Positions 53,312 through 63,191 are shown, counted from the first letter of the stretch. The stretch: 64,000 nt of DNA from Pseudoalteromonas aliena SW19 (GCF_014905615.1 NZ_AQGU01000029.1:682001-746000), one strand, 5' to 3'. Made by a program: numbers and translations. The notes: generated by a model from the sequence alone, not told the origin.

Positions 53312-54367
53312 TTAACTTAAACCTAAAATACGGCTGTTTCGTTCGCTATTAGTCTCTGTTGCTGAGAAATCATCGAATGCTTTATCGGTTGGGCGTATTA
53401 TGTGGTTTTCAATAAAATGAACGCCTTCTTTAGCACCATCTTCAGGGTGTTTAATACAACATTCCCATTCTAAAACTGCCCAACCGTCAAATCCGTATTG
53501 TGTTAGTTTGCTAAATATACACTTAAAATCAACTTGCCCATCACCTAAAGAGCGAAACCGCCCTGGTCTGTCTTGCCATTCTTGATATCCTCCGTATACG
53601 CCGGAACGACCATTTGGCGTAAACTCCGCATCTTTAACATGAAAGGCTTTAATTCTAGTGTGATAAATATCAATAAATGATAAGTAATCAAGCTGTTGTA
53701 AAACAAAATGGCTAGGATCGTAAAGTATATTAACGCGTGGATGATTATTTGTGGCAGCTAAAAAACGCTCAAATGTTATACCATCGTGTAAGTCTTCACC
53801 AGGATGAAGTTCGTAACAGACGTCCACGCCCATTTCATCAAAGTAATCTAAAATTGGCAGCCAGCGTGCTGCTAATTCTTTAAATCCTTGCTCAACAAGA
53901 CCTTTTGGTCGCTGTGGCCACGGGTAAAAAGTATGCCAAAGCAGTGCGCCTGAAAAGGTGACGTGCGTTTTAAGACCTAATCGCTTGCTGGCTTTTGCGG
54001 CCATCATCAGTTGTGCTTGTGCCCATTGTGTTCTTGCGATTGGATCACCGTGCACAGTCTGTGGCGCAAAATTATCAAACATTTCATCATATGTCGGGTT
54101 CACAGCAATGAGCTGGCCCTGCAAGTGAGTGGATAACTCCGAAATACAAAGCCCTGCATCTGCGGCAATACGCAGCACGTTATCGCAATAATCTTGGTTT
54201 TGGGCTGCTTTTTCTAAATCAAATATTTGTGGATTTGATGTCGGGAGTTGAATTGCTTTGTAACCTAAATTTCCTGCCCACTGGCAAATAGCGTCAAAAC
54301 TATTGAAGGGCGCTTCATCGCTTATAAACTGCGCTAAGAAGATAGCCGGGCCTTTTATTTTTTTCAT
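53312..54367 (-). CDS. Cytoplasmic sugar phosphate isomerase/epimerase-like TIM-barrel protein
   Basis: A 351-residue PF01261 protein without signal peptide. Metal-binding Glu/Asp/His/Glu motifs are visible: DVCYELHPGED, ILYDPSHFVLQ, RIKAFHVKDAEF and WAVLEWECC. The N-terminal GPAIFLAQFISDEAPF and the GRFRSLGDGQVDFKCIF segment are typical of a group encoded next to Gfo/Idh/MocA dehydrogenases. It is expected to isomerise or epimerise a sugar or to cleave a keto-glycoside. Its start overlaps the oxidoreductase stop by 4 bases (ATGA). Confidence 0.88.
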   Translation of the reverse strand: MKKIKGPAIFLAQFISDEAPFNSFDAICQWAGNLGYKAIQLPTSNPQIFDLEKAAQNQDYCDNVLRIAADAGLCISELSTHLQGQLIAVNPTYDEMFDNFAPQTVHGDPIARTQWAQAQLMMAAKASKRLGLKTHVTFSGALLWHTFYPWPQRPKGLVEQGFKELAARWLPILDYFDEMGVDVCYELHPGEDLHDGITFERFLAATNNHPRVNILYDPSHFVLQQLDYLSFIDIYHTRIKAFHVKDAEFTPNGRSGVYGGYQEWQDRPGRFRSLGDGQVDFKCIFSKLTQYGFDGWAVLEWECCIKHPEDGAKEGVHFIENHIIRPTDKAFDDFSATETNSERNSRILGLS

Positions 54368-55530
54368 CGTTCATCCAATTTAAAAGTATGCCATTTTGTA
54401 TTTTTGCTCGAAGCTTCAACTGCATTTTCAATAAATGCCATCCCACGTATCGCATCTTCAATACCTGGGACATCAAATTGATGATTATTTACAGCGCGTC
54501 CTGCTTTTTTTGCTTCAATCAATTTTGTGAAATTAACGTATATATTGGCAAACGCTTCAAGGTATCCTTCAGGATGCCCAGCTGGAGTGCGTAATGCATT
54601 GCGCGCGGCTTCACTTTGTAAAGCAACGCCAGCACGAAGTAGAGTTGTCGGTGCATTGTGTGATTTCAGCCATAAGCTGTTTGGCTCCATTTGTGACCAC
54701 TCTAGGCTGCCTTTATCACCATAAATACGTAGATTAAGATTGTTTTCTTCACCTAATGCTATTTGGCTGGCCAGTAACACGCCTTTACAGCCATTATCAA
54801 AGCGCAACAAAACGGTGCCGTCATCATCCAGTGTCCTACCGGGCACGACATGATTTAAGTCCGCGCACAGAGCCTCGATTGCAAGGCCACTAACGTACTC
54901 GACTAAGTTTGCCGCATGTACGCCAATATCGGCTATACAACAACTGATCCCTGCTTTTGTTGCATCTAAGCGCCATTGCGCTTGTTTGCCAGCTTCATCT
55001 TCTTGTGTAGCAAGCCAGCCTTGACTGTACTCAACGACTACCTTACGAATTGCGCCTAGTTGTCCTTGAGCAATACGATAACGGGCTTCTTTTACCATAG
55101 GGTAACCTGTATAGGTATGGGTTAATCCATACAGGCAGTCGCTACTATTAATTAGGGTTTGTAATGCGCGTGCTTCTTGTAAATTTAATGTCGCTGGCTT
55201 GTCAGATAGCACATGAAAGCCTGACTCTATCGCGAGCTTGGCGATAGGAAAATGCAGATGATTTGGCGTTACAATAACAACAAAATCAATGCGTTGATTA
55301 TCTGCAAGCTTTGCCTCTTCTTGAAACATATCTTGGTAGGTGTCGTAACATCTTGCTGGATCTATCCCAAGCATGGTTGCTGTAGACTGACTACGGGCTG
55401 GATCTGAACTAAAAGAGCCAGCCACTAAATCAATCAAACCATCTAAGCGTGCTGCAATACGGTGAACTGCACCAATAAAAGCGCCTTCAGCACCTCCGAT
55501 CATGCCCATTCGGATTCTGGCTTTATTCAT
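54364..55530 (-). CDS. Gfo/Idh/MocA family oxidoreductase
   Basis: NAD(P)-dependent sugar dehydrogenase of about 388 residues, first gene of the seven-gene operon. N-terminal Rossmann MGMIGGAEGAFIGAVHR has an unusual glycine pattern (GGAEGAFIG). The family motif SDKPATLNLQEA with the catalytic Lys and the C-terminal DIGVHAANLVEYVSG His/Asp site are intact. In 3-keto pathways it would reduce 3-keto-sugar or oxidise the glycoside. Start 55530 has GGAG 6 bases before it. Confidence 0.92.
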   Translation of the reverse strand: MNKARIRMGMIGGAEGAFIGAVHRIAARLDGLIDLVAGSFSSDPARSQSTATMLGIDPARCYDTYQDMFQEEAKLADNQRIDFVVIVTPNHLHFPIAKLAIESGFHVLSDKPATLNLQEARALQTLINSSDCLYGLTHTYTGYPMVKEARYRIAQGQLGAIRKVVVEYSQGWLATQEDEAGKQAQWRLDATKAGISCCIADIGVHAANLVEYVSGLAIEALCADLNHVVPGRTLDDDGTVLLRFDNGCKGVLLASQIALGEENNLNLRIYGDKGSLEWSQMEPNSLWLKSHNAPTTLLRAGVALQSEAARNALRTPAGHPEGYLEAFANIYVNFTKLIEAKKAGRAVNNHQFDVPGIEDAIRGMAFIENAVEASSKNTKWHTFKLDER

Positions 55531-55603
55531 ACAACACTCCATTAGTTAATATCATGTTATTAATAATAGGGAGTGAGTTGAAAAAGGGATAGCAAAAATT
55601 CGG

Positions 55604-55633
55604 TTGACAATGCAACAAAATCGGCGTTTTAAT
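55604..55633 (+). promoter_or_regulatory. Probable promoter of the AraC regulator gene
   Basis: TTGACA (55604-55609), 18-base spacer, TTTAAT (55628-55633, five of six consensus), 37 bases before the gene. The same 140-base gap must hold the divergent operon promoter. Confidence 0.5.
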
Positions 55634-55670
55634 CAAAGCTGTTAATTATATTTACATCAGGGTGGCAAGT

Positions 55671-56393
55671 ATGAAAATAGATGAGATCATAGCCAGAGCA
55701 GGCGTTAATCAGTTGATTGCGGCTTTTGATTTATTACATGACATTCTTTTTTGGGTAAAAGATAATGAAAGTAGGGTTTTATATGCTAATCAACATTTTA
55801 TTGAGCATCAAGGCTATAAATCATTAGATCAAATTTTATTGAAAACAGATTTTGATTTTTCACCCAAGCATTTAGCTTTCCAATATGTGAATGATGATAA
55901 GCGGGTTATGAGCGGTTACATTGTGACAGATAGATTGGAGCTAAATCAGACTTCAAATGGTGAATTAGCGTGGTTTTCAACATCTAAAAAAGTGATCACA
56001 GATGAGAGTAATCAAATACTCGGTACTTATGGGATAACACGGCATTTGCAAAAAACATCAAAGGCATTGTTGCATGTAAGAGCAATAGAGGGTCCTGTTA
56101 ATTATATACGTGAGCATTATCATCGTCATATTTGTATTGAGGAATTAGCACAGCTCGCCCACCTTTCAGTCAGTGCATTAGAGCGTCGCTTTAAAAAGCA
56201 TTTAGCGAAAACCCCAAATCAGTTTATTAATGAAATACGCTTGGAAAATGCCAGAAGGTTACTGGTTGAAACACAATTACCCGTGTCGCAAATCGCTTAT
56301 GAGTGTGGTTTTTCAGAGCCAAGTTATTTTAGTAAACAATTTAAACGCTTATTTGGCGAAATACCTTCACAAATGCGCAATCAAATAGAGTGA
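55671..56393 (+). CDS. AraC-family regulator with N-terminal PAS-like sensor
   Basis: A 240-residue transcription factor. Residues about 15-125 match a PAS domain (HDILFWVKDNESRVLYAN, DFDFSPKHLAFQYVNDD); residues about 140-240 are the AraC helix-turn-helix pair (HICIEELAQLAHLSVSALER and QIAYECGFSEPSYFSKQFK). A PAS domain is less usual for AraC proteins than an RmlC-like sugar domain, suggesting an internal small-molecule or redox signal. Start ATG 55671 (AGGGTGG upstream) is preferred to the GTG at 55662. It is divergent from the carbohydrate operon, so it likely controls it and the receptor genes. Confidence 0.88.
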   Translation: MKIDEIIARAGVNQLIAAFDLLHDILFWVKDNESRVLYANQHFIEHQGYKSLDQILLKTDFDFSPKHLAFQYVNDDKRVMSGYIVTDRLELNQTSNGELAWFSTSKKVITDESNQILGTYGITRHLQKTSKALLHVRAIEGPVNYIREHYHRHICIEELAQLAHLSVSALERRFKKHLAKTPNQFINEIRLENARRLLVETQLPVSQIAYECGFSEPSYFSKQFKRLFGEIPSQMRNQIE

Positions 56394-56882
56394 TATGTAC
56401 GTTACTTAGGCTGCGCAGAGAGGTGTTGTTTAGTATTTTTAATTTAAGTTCTGTTTATTTTACTCACCCTAACTATTGTTTTATCACTTTTTATAAAGCG
56501 ATAAATTATCAATCATTAACTGCTCATTTATATTTTTTTTCATCATGTTGTTACTTAATTTATTTTATTCTTCAGGTAGGTGTTATTCATATGCGCTCAG
56601 TGATTTAAAAATATTAATATAAAATCAACGGGTTAAGAAATGGTTGGCAGTTAGTTGCTGTTATAAATGAGATTACTTGTTTAGCCTAATTTAATACCTT
56701 TACGCTGTATCGGCTAAAGCTCATATCGTGTTGTTTTTAGCCTTAACGCCGATTTTGTTTTAGTAGCGACCGAATTTCTATTATCACTTTTTTACTCATA
56801 ACCCTATTCTAAAACGCAGTTTAACAAAATGTTAACTCATACACTGACAATTGCACATAACACATCAAGATTGGAGATAGGC
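56394..56882. other. 489-base gap upstream of the TonB receptor gene
   Basis: AT-rich, no supported open frame. It contains a run of short T-rich blocks and GGAGATAGGC before the receptor start. It should hold the receptor's promoter and regulator sites; no clear palindrome or -35/-10 pair was found by eye. Confidence 0.4.
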
Positions 56883-59867
56883 ATGGCTAATAATAATAAC
56901 AGCCGAGAATCAATACGGCTTTCACGACGTTTTGAAAAATCGACATTGTTTCTTGCTTTAATGAGCGCATGCAGTGGCGTTTATGCACAAGAAGAAGTAA
57001 ATGAAAAAGAAAGTGACTTTGAGATAATTGAAGTACGCGGTATTCGTGCCTCAATGGCTGAAAACCTAGCCATTAAGCGCCTCTCTAATTCTATTGTTGA
57101 TGCGATTACTGCAGAAGATATAGGCAAGTTCCCTGATAAAAATGTGGCCGACTCGTTACAGCGAGTACCTGGGGTGGTTATAACCCGAAGCGGTGGTGAA
57201 GGTGAAAACGTGAGTATTCGAGGCCTTTCATCAGATTTAACGCTGACACAACTCAATGGTAATTTTATTGCCTCGTCACCGGGTTCTCCATCGCGCTCTT
57301 TTAGTTACTCATTATTACCATCGACGATGGTGCAATCGGTTGAAGTTTTTAAATCCTCAGAGGCACGTTTAGATGAAGGTGGCGTTGGGGGAAGCGTTAT
57401 TTTACATAGCCGTACACCACTCAATATGGAAGCAAACTCAGGAGCCTTTAATATTGAATACACCTATGCAGATGTGACTAAAGATTATGAACCTAATTTT
57501 AGTGGTGTTTATTCGTGGAAAAATGATGACGAAGACTTTGGGTTTTTAATCGGCTACACCAAGCAAGAGCGTACTAATCGCTCTTTAACCGGTGATATGT
57601 CGGGTGGTGGAGGCTGGCGTTGGGCAACGGGTTCTGATTTACCTGCCAGTGATATTAATGGCAAGGAAATTGCTGATAGTACGCGCCGTTTTGGTGCATT
57701 AGAAGATGCATATGACAATACCTACGATGGAGTATGGGCACCACAAGTTGCCGGTGTTGGGGTAACAAAAGAAAAACGAGAACGAGTAGGTTTGCAAGGT
57801 ACAATTCAATGGCGAGTCAGCGAGGATCTAGAGCTAACCTTTAATCACTTTCATTTTGAATTGGGCCAAGACCGCACAACATCTCAGCTAATGATCCCTG
57901 AGTGGAAATACAATCCCGATTACTTAACCGGTGTAACACTTGATGACTCCGGAACGATTGTCACTGGAATGGACTTTACAAGTGGTGCAGGAGGCGCAGA
58001 AGGTAACTTAGAGTTTCCATGGATCATAGGAGGTTATACAAAAGAAAAAGACACGTCAGATACCTACGATTTAGCATTTAAATATTCTGGGAACGTATTT
58101 GATTTAAAGGGAAAGTTTGGTAGAACAAAAGCAAGTGGAGGGCCATCAGAGTCATGGAATGCAGCCTATAAAAGTGGTCAACCTGCCAGTCGAAGTGATT
58201 CAGGTAACAACGAAAATGCAGCATCATTTGCAGGCTGGCGTTTAGGAGAGCGTGTTGCTTTGTATGCCGATCCTGCTCTTTTGACTAACTTACAGGCAGG
58301 AATTGCCGGCGATCCAGATCCAGGTTCAACAGGTTCTAGTTTTGTAGTGAGTGACTTACACGAAGATTACGCTCAGCTAGACTTAGATTACCATATTAGT
58401 TATTCCATCATAGATACACTGCGCATGGGTGTAAAACATCGAAAAGCATCACTGCATAGAGAAACGAATAATACTTTTTTTATAACGCAAGATGGCGCAA
58501 ACAGAATTGCCAGCGGTGAATTAGACCCATTTAGCCAAGGTGCTATTGACGAAGTTGCTTATCAATGGATTGGCGGGATGCCCAATCTTGACGATGTTTT
58601 AAACCGTGAATCGGAGCAAAATATTGCAGGTGGTTTTGAAGTCAATACAATGCCGACCATAAATTGGGATCAATATCGCGATATTGTCACCAATGAGTAT
58701 GTTAAATATACCCGTCGTGAACCCGATTTCGTTTTTGATATTGAAGAGAAAATTACCGCTGCCTATCTGCAAGCTGATTTTTCGTTCGGTGATTTTAGGG
58801 GGAATATAGGTGTACGTTATGTTGAAACGCAAACACAGATTATGTCATCCGATAAAATCAACTATTTCTTAGATGACATAGAAGATGCAACTGGTGAAGA
58901 TATTTTAGGTAGCGCACGTTTAGTTGATATTGAAACAACCACAAAGCGTACAGTAAAAGATCAACGTTTTTTACCGAGTTTTAATCTTGTATGGGACGTT
59001 AGCGATTCATTCGTTATCCGTGCAGCGGCAGCCAAAACTATGTCTCGTGCCCCTTTTAATGATTTAGGCGCCCCAGAGCAACTAACCTTTATTTCACAAG
59101 AGTGGGCAGACGATAGACTTGAATTTAGGAGTAACCCAGTTGATCAAGGTTGGAGTGGTTCAGGGGGGAATAAAGCGTTAAAACCATTCGAATCTGTTCA
59201 ATTAGATTTATCTGCAGAGTATTACTATAGCAACGGCTCAGCTGTTGGTATTGCATTATTTAATAAAGATGTTGATAACTTTATTGTTCCTTTAATTATT
59301 ACTTCAGAGCGACCATTTGACGGTTTTACCAACCCTAATACAGGGGTTGAAATTGTACCTGCTGGCAATATCACGGTCACGCCATTTACGACCACAGCAA
59401 ATGGTACGAATGCGACTTCTCGTGGCGTTGAATTGTTTGCTCAACATGCATTTGATAATGGATTTGGCTTAAACGTTAATTACACGCTTAATGATACCAA
59501 TCAAGCTGATATTAGTGTTGATGGTGAAAAAGTTGGCGAATCGGCTTTAGTGGGAAGTGCGGATAACCAATTTAATTTTTCGGCTTATTTCGAAAATGAT
59601 ACTTATAGCGTAAGAGCATCTTATAACCGTCGTGGAAAGATGGCATTAGGGCTAGCCGATGGGCTAACAGTCTCTCAAGAACCATTTCAGCAAGTTGATT
59701 TAAATGCGTCGTACAGTGTGTTCGACAATTTAGTTTTTTCAGCATCTGTGATCAATTTAACGAAAGAAGAATCAAGAACATTCTATGGCGCTGATAGTGA
59801 AGCAAGGTTACGCAGCAGCAGTTATAGCGGCAGACGCTACTATGCTGGGCTTACTTACCGATTTTAA
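56883..59867 (+). CDS. TonB-dependent outer-membrane receptor (TIGR01782-type)
   Basis: A 994-residue receptor of the type used by Alteromonadales and Caulobacterales for oligosaccharides. Signal region RRFEKSTLFLALMSACSGVY ends at AQ. TonB-box-like EIIEVRG is followed by plug motifs AITAEDIGKFPDKNVADSLQ and RVPGVVITRSGGEGENVSIRG. The C-terminus ends in YYAGLTYRF, with the terminal Phe expected for beta-barrel insertion. ATG 56883 is preferred to the ORF start 18 codons upstream because GGAG lies nearby and the longer form buries the signal. Probably imports the glycan into the periplasm. Confidence 0.93.
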   Translation: MANNNNSRESIRLSRRFEKSTLFLALMSACSGVYAQEEVNEKESDFEIIEVRGIRASMAENLAIKRLSNSIVDAITAEDIGKFPDKNVADSLQRVPGVVITRSGGEGENVSIRGLSSDLTLTQLNGNFIASSPGSPSRSFSYSLLPSTMVQSVEVFKSSEARLDEGGVGGSVILHSRTPLNMEANSGAFNIEYTYADVTKDYEPNFSGVYSWKNDDEDFGFLIGYTKQERTNRSLTGDMSGGGGWRWATGSDLPASDINGKEIADSTRRFGALEDAYDNTYDGVWAPQVAGVGVTKEKRERVGLQGTIQWRVSEDLELTFNHFHFELGQDRTTSQLMIPEWKYNPDYLTGVTLDDSGTIVTGMDFTSGAGGAEGNLEFPWIIGGYTKEKDTSDTYDLAFKYSGNVFDLKGKFGRTKASGGPSESWNAAYKSGQPASRSDSGNNENAASFAGWRLGERVALYADPALLTNLQAGIAGDPDPGSTGSSFVVSDLHEDYAQLDLDYHISYSIIDTLRMGVKHRKASLHRETNNTFFITQDGANRIASGELDPFSQGAIDEVAYQWIGGMPNLDDVLNRESEQNIAGGFEVNTMPTINWDQYRDIVTNEYVKYTRREPDFVFDIEEKITAAYLQADFSFGDFRGNIGVRYVETQTQIMSSDKINYFLDDIEDATGEDILGSARLVDIETTTKRTVKDQRFLPSFNLVWDVSDSFVIRAAAAKTMSRAPFNDLGAPEQLTFISQEWADDRLEFRSNPVDQGWSGSGGNKALKPFESVQLDLSAEYYYSNGSAVGIALFNKDVDNFIVPLIITSERPFDGFTNPNTGVEIVPAGNITVTPFTTTANGTNATSRGVELFAQHAFDNGFGLNVNYTLNDTNQADISVDGEKVGESALVGSADNQFNFSAYFENDTYSVRASYNRRGKMALGLADGLTVSQEPFQQVDLNASYSVFDNLVFSASVINLTKEESRTFYGADSEARLRSSSYSGRRYYAGLTYRF

Positions 59868-60009
59868 TATTCATAGTGATGAATATTAAGCAGCTAAATC
59901 AACTCGCTAACTAAAAATCCGTAGCAAATAAGAATCAATAAATAATCTCAATATAGGCTAAATAGGATTTGTTAGCGTGTCATCAACGTTGAGCAGATAA
60001 GGCAATATT

Positions 60010-62859
60010 ATGAATACATTAAATATGTTTAAACTGGCAAGCACATCACTTATAGCGGCAAGCTTACTAAGTGCATGTGGTGGTTCAGATAACGATCCAA
60101 AAATAGATAACATACCTGTGGTCCCCGAGTTTACAGTTGCAGAAGTCGCAGGTGCAATGATCAAGGGCGCGGTTAGCAATGCAGATGTATCAGTAACTGC
60201 ACTTAATGGTAGTCACCTCACCATAGGCGCAGCTCGCAGTACCGATCAAAATGGTGTTTTTTTGGTTGAACTAACCAGTGATGCTGGCTTTGGGATTAAT
60301 ACAATTGTTAAGCTTAACGTGGCCGCAACAGATAGTTCGGCCATGCAGTGTGATGCCCTTCGTTGTGGCGATACTGATTTTGCACAGGCTACTAACGCAA
60401 CTGCGATAGCAGGGACTGTGTTTTCAACATTAGGGCATCTTAAAGTACCTTTTGGCAATAAAGCCGATGGTGTTGAGGATATGACGTTACAAGTAAATGC
60501 ATTAACAACCCTTGCAACACGATTAGTAGAGCTGCAAATTTCACAAGGTCGTAATGTATCGACACCTGCTTTGATGGCAATCGCACAAGCTGATATGTCT
60601 GCTTTACTGTTACGTGTGTTTGGGTGGCAAACTGGAAATACTAATGTATTTACAATGCCGGTTGTAGCCGCTGATAAATTAGAGAATTTTGTCAAGGGCG
60701 AAACATGTGAAAACAATGACAGTGGCGAACAAGTGTGCTCAACACAGTTTATAGATGAAGCAACGATTAAACTTTCACTTTTAAACGCATCATTTGCTCA
60801 ATTTTCTAGCGATGAAAATTTAAAGTCAGTGATGGATGCAGCATACTCAAACTTAGGCAGTGCATTAGAAGGTAAAGCGGATCCGTTAATGGCGCTTCGC
60901 CAACGTATTTTTGAAGCAATAAAAATACATCCTTTAACGAGCGAATTGGGGCTGACCGCTGAGTCTGTCGTTGATTTATCCTTAGCACTGTTTGATGAAG
61001 CCTCATCAAGTGGTCCACTTATAGAGGTCACCACGGCGAGTAACCTCGCAGGCGCAGTATTTTCTGCTCGAAACGCAATTAGTGATGCAGAAAGTGCAAG
61101 TAAGGCATTTGATTCGAATCTTGATACTAAATGGCTCGATCATAATGACTGGCTAGGTGCACCAAGTAAAGAGTCACCGTCTTGGATACAAGTTGATTTT
61201 GCTCAAGCACATGCTGTTAACCGCGTTTTTATTACCAGCGCAAATGACGCACCAGAGCGAGATCCAGAAGACTTTACAGTACTGGGATCCAATGATGGCG
61301 GACAAACATGGATTACATTAGCAACTATTATCGGGGCGTCGTTTGAACAACGCCTTTCTCGTCAGGAATTTGTATTCACTAATGGGCAAAAATACCTAAG
61401 CTATCGAATTAACATCACAAAAAATAAGAATAACGACACTCTAGTTCAACTCGCGGATATTCAATTAGTGGGTCCGGTATTTACGACTCTTGATCACACT
61501 AATATCGTCGCAGGTATTGCCAGTGCAAGTAACAGTATTGGGGACGCTGAAAATCAAGATAAGGCGTTCGATAATGACCCGACAACAAAATGGCTCGATC
61601 ATAATGATTGGCAAGGTCCACCAACAGAAGAAAAACCATCATGGATCCAGATGGATTTTACAGAAGCTGTAGCGGTTGATCAGTTAGTACTTATTAGTGC
61701 GAATGACGCACCAGCGCGCGATCCTGAAAATTTTTCTATTTTAGCATCTAGCGATGATGGCGCTACTTGGCAAAAACTAGCAAGTTGGGTCGGCGAATCT
61801 TTCGATGCACGAGGTGAGCGAAAAGCGTTCTCGTTTACAAACCAACTCGCTTTTACTAGCTATCGCTTAGAAGTGACTAAAAACAAAAATAATGATGGTT
61901 TATTACAAATTGCGGATATTGACTTCGTGGGTCTTGAAGTTCCTGGTCAAAACCATGCAACAGTTACTGGAGCGACTTACAGTGCTCGCTTTAGTATAAG
62001 TGATACTGAAGGCGCAGCCCAAGCTTTTGATAGTGACATAAACACTAAATGGCTCGATCATAACGATTGGAAAGGTGCCCCAACAGTACAAAATCCAGCC
62101 TGGTTGCAAGTGGCTCTGCCTCAAGCACACGCGGTTAATACGTTAAGCATTACTAGTGCGGGTGACGCACCAGAACGAGATCCTGAGTCGTTCGAACTTC
62201 TGGCATCAAATGATGGAGAAAATTGGATCAGCTTAGGTGCTTGGGCTGGTGAAAGCTTTTCTGAGCGATCACAACAGCGTATTTTTGGTGTTGCAAATGC
62301 ATTACCTTATACACATTATCGGTTAGCGATAAGTAAAAATGCTAATAATGATGGCTTAGTACAAATAGCAGAGGTAGGTATGGTTGGGCCAAACTATGCG
62401 TTTAAGGATTTAACAACCAATCCAAGTACCGCATTTAGTGCTCGATTTAGTATTGGGGACGCAGAAAGCGCCGATAAAGCATTTGATGGCGATACCAATA
62501 CAAAATGGCTTGATCATAATGATTGGAAGGGCGCGCCATCAACCGAAAACCCGGCATGGATACAAATAGATTTTAGTGATCCACATGCTGTCAGTGGGCT
62601 TGCTATTACAAGCGCTAACGATGCGCCAGAGCGAGACCCTGAAAACTTTAGTTTGTTAGGCTCTAACGATGGCGGTGAAAGTTGGACGCTGGTTTCTACT
62701 TGGGTAGGAGAAAGCTGGGACGAGCGTTTACAAAGGCGCTCATTTGATTTTAATAATGGCTTTGAGTTTTTGAGCTATCGCCTAAGTATTAGCAAAAACG
62801 CTAATAATGATGGACTACTACAAATTGCCGAAATAGAGTTACTTGGCTTAGATAAATAA
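60010..62859 (+). CDS. Lipoprotein with four tandem F5/8-type-C (discoidin-like) repeats
   Basis: A 949-residue lipoprotein: signal peptide with lipobox LSAC (Cys23) followed by GGSDNDP; residues about 50-335 form a domain of unknown type that opens like a carboxypeptidase-regulatory fold (MIKGAVSNADVSVTALNG); then four F5/8-type-C repeats of about 150 residues (from about 340, 498, 646 and 799). Each contains TKWLDHNDW, DAPERDPE (one APARDPE) and ITKNKNND/ISKNANND. It likely binds the glycan at the cell surface for the receptor 142 bases upstream, in the role of SusD, though no SusD is present. Last gene of the locus. Confidence 0.9.
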   Translation: MNTLNMFKLASTSLIAASLLSACGGSDNDPKIDNIPVVPEFTVAEVAGAMIKGAVSNADVSVTALNGSHLTIGAARSTDQNGVFLVELTSDAGFGINTIVKLNVAATDSSAMQCDALRCGDTDFAQATNATAIAGTVFSTLGHLKVPFGNKADGVEDMTLQVNALTTLATRLVELQISQGRNVSTPALMAIAQADMSALLLRVFGWQTGNTNVFTMPVVAADKLENFVKGETCENNDSGEQVCSTQFIDEATIKLSLLNASFAQFSSDENLKSVMDAAYSNLGSALEGKADPLMALRQRIFEAIKIHPLTSELGLTAESVVDLSLALFDEASSSGPLIEVTTASNLAGAVFSARNAISDAESASKAFDSNLDTKWLDHNDWLGAPSKESPSWIQVDFAQAHAVNRVFITSANDAPERDPEDFTVLGSNDGGQTWITLATIIGASFEQRLSRQEFVFTNGQKYLSYRINITKNKNNDTLVQLADIQLVGPVFTTLDHTNIVAGIASASNSIGDAENQDKAFDNDPTTKWLDHNDWQGPPTEEKPSWIQMDFTEAVAVDQLVLISANDAPARDPENFSILASSDDGATWQKLASWVGESFDARGERKAFSFTNQLAFTSYRLEVTKNKNNDGLLQIADIDFVGLEVPGQNHATVTGATYSARFSISDTEGAAQAFDSDINTKWLDHNDWKGAPTVQNPAWLQVALPQAHAVNTLSITSAGDAPERDPESFELLASNDGENWISLGAWAGESFSERSQQRIFGVANALPYTHYRLAISKNANNDGLVQIAEVGMVGPNYAFKDLTTNPSTAFSARFSIGDAESADKAFDGDTNTKWLDHNDWKGAPSTENPAWIQIDFSDPHAVSGLAITSANDAPERDPENFSLLGSNDGGESWTLVSTWVGESWDERLQRRSFDFNNGFEFLSYRLSISKNANNDGLLQIAEIELLGLDK
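61030..62856 (+). repeat. Four tandem intragenic repeats encoding F5/8-type-C domains
   Basis: The block AAATGGCTCGATCATAATGA or a close variant recurs at 61129, 61588, 62047 and 62503, i.e. with periods of 459, 459 and 456 bases. Similarity is high at protein level and visible at DNA level, so the repeats arose by tandem duplication. Confidence 0.9.
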
Positions 62860-63191
62860 CCTGAACTCTGGATAATAAACCTATCAAAAGCAGCTGTTTT
62901 CAGCGCTAACTACGTTGAATTTACTTACAATAGGCCCGCTATTAATGCGTCAATTCGCCTTGTTTTGACTGAAAATTTCTGGCTAGAGAAAATTAATTTT
63001 GACAGACAAAAGATCAGAAACTAACGTTTTTGGTCTTTTTTTATTTTCAGTTTTTTATTGTGCTGCTGTATTAAGCCATCAAATTGATTAAGTATTACTA
63101 TAGATTAATATTATTAAGGCAGGGGGTATCGTCAGGGGGGTTATTTTTAGCAACATATTTAATGGTTGAAGCTTTAAATAGCTTCAATAAA
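62860..63191. other. Gap between carbohydrate locus and minE
   Basis: About 330 bases with no supported gene. It begins with a 19-base sequence shared with 22981-22999, followed by sequence including GCGCTAACTACGTTGAA and CGCCTTGTTTTGAC that recalls the dispersed repeat family. The 63-codon frame starting at 63084 has no ribosome site and reads through the minE terminator, so it is not accepted. Confidence 0.4.

Noticed and set aside
56390..56608. 72-codon plus-strand open frame after the AraC gene
   Set aside because: Random-looking, T-rich composition without ribosome site; starts inside the AraC stop region.
60246..60716. 156-codon minus-strand open frame inside the F5/8C lipoprotein gene
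   Set aside because: Shadow of a well-supported plus-strand gene; no family features or ribosome site.
60010..62859. SusD-like protein
   Set aside because: No TPR-type SusD fold features; the protein is F5/8C repeats behind a lipobox.
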